Assembly (NCBI RefSeq): GCF_023278565.1
Contig: NC_064676.1
Coordinates: 5,208,001-5,272,000 of the forward strand
From: Colletotrichum lupini
Lineage: Eukaryota; Ascomycota; Sordariomycetes; Glomerellales; Glomerellaceae
Direction of reading: 5' to 3'
DNA: 64,000 nucleotides
Both the position numbers and the translations under genes were made by a program. Below are positions 63,401-64,000 of this stretch, piece by piece. The stretch's first letter is position 1. Each line of letters begins with the position of its first letter. The notes under the pieces were generated by a model. That model was not told the DNA's origin and made no database searches. It worked only from the letters and a program-made list of their open reading frames with translations.

Positions 63401-64000
63401 TTTATAATTTCTAAATAGCTTCCTTCTTTAACCTACTTTTTTTAAAATAGTATTTTATAAAAATAGTTAAAAATAAACGCTAAATAGCTCGTAAAGGAGC
63501 TATATATGTTATTAAAAATTATATAAGCCGTTAAGTATAATTAACGAAGTTAAGCCCTCTTTTTAATAAAATCGTAAATTTTAAAAACTTATTAAAAATA
63601 CTTACTTATTACTTATACGTAATAAGGTTAAATACCTTAAGGATCTTATTTTTTATAGCCTCTTAATACCCTATTTTATATTTTTTAAATAGTCTTTTTT
63701 ATAACTTAATTATAATTAAGTAATTATTACTTATTAATAATCTCTTTTATTATTTAGTTAATTTCTTAAAATTAGTAATTGCGTACCGGGAGCTAGTATA
63801 AAAAAAAGCCCTTTAACGGCCCTCTAGAGGATTCTTTTCTTTTCTTTTTAAATCCTCGTTTTTTTAGCCTTTTTTTAAGCTAATAATAACTTTAGTAGGA
63901 AGTTATAAAACTATTTTAGGGTAGCCGCCTTTTTTTTAAGTTAATTTCCGAAATCCGTAATACTTTTAACTCGATATTATTAAGATTTTTTAATCCCCTT
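57420..64000. repeat. RIP-saturated AT-rich block (degenerate repeats), continues past the window
   Basis: From about 57420 to the end the DNA is AT-rich with no real gene. CA and TG are almost missing (none at all in 58021-58320), while CG, CC and CT remain and TA is very common. This is the result expected from C-to-T changes at CpA on both strands, i.e. RIP acting on repeated DNA, presumably old transposons. The original element cannot be recognised: no terminal repeats, polymerase or transposase motifs survive by eye. The boundary to the GC-rich DNA is sharp. Confidence 0.88.

Overview
The window looks like nuclear DNA of a filamentous ascomycete (Pezizomycotina, most likely Sordariomycetes; a Colletotrichum-like genus is a guess). 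The evidence is: about a dozen well-spaced genes on both strands with short GT-AG introns (roughly 49-133 nt) and TACTAAC/CTAAT-like branch sites; fungal-only families (AUR1 inositol phosphorylceramide synthase, RPA34.5, GRC3, a HET-type C-terminal module, phenol-hydroxylase-like monooxygenase); and a long AT-rich block at the right end in which CA/TG dinucleotides are almost absent, the signature of repeat-induced point mutation (RIP).

Layout. 0-10 kb: a tiny secreted peptide precursor with a Kex2-like site, a four-TM protein with a long cytosolic tail, a microsomal cytochrome P450 and an orphan HET C-terminal-like module. 12-20 kb: a DJ-1/PfpI protein (with a probable GC-AG intron), an L-2-haloacid-dehalogenase-type HAD enzyme divergent from an HNH protein, a Cys-rich secreted protein, and an M3 metallopeptidase whose catalytic Glu codon is split by an intron. 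20-32 kb: a 12-kb gene desert holding one clear mobile element, 798 bp with 55-bp perfect terminal inverted repeats and an extremely AT-rich core. 32-34 kb: AUR1. 35-40 kb: a divergent pair of fungal accessory genes, an 875-residue membrane-anchored trypsin-like protease homologue and a 348-residue protein with a C-terminal membrane anchor. 40-46 kb: RPA34.5 (RNA polymerase I) and GRC3 (polynucleotide kinase of pre-rRNA processing), head to head. 46-49 kb: an eight-exon FAD monooxygenase of the phenol 2-monooxygenase type. 50-57 kb: gene-poor, with decayed fragments (an Est1-like fragment with an internal tandem duplication, an unassigned exon, and a gene apparently cut off at the AT boundary). 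57.4-64 kb: RIP-saturated DNA with no gene.

Functional links. RPA34.5 and GRC3 act at successive steps of rRNA synthesis and share one intergenic promoter region. The protease-like/membrane-protein pair is the best candidate for an undescribed system: both proteins are membrane-tethered, divergently transcribed from a 483-bp region, and resemble in layout (not in sequence) known fungal protease-effector cell-death pairs; this is inference. All exon boundaries were assigned by eye from splice consensus, reading-frame continuity and remembered family conservation; no database search was run.
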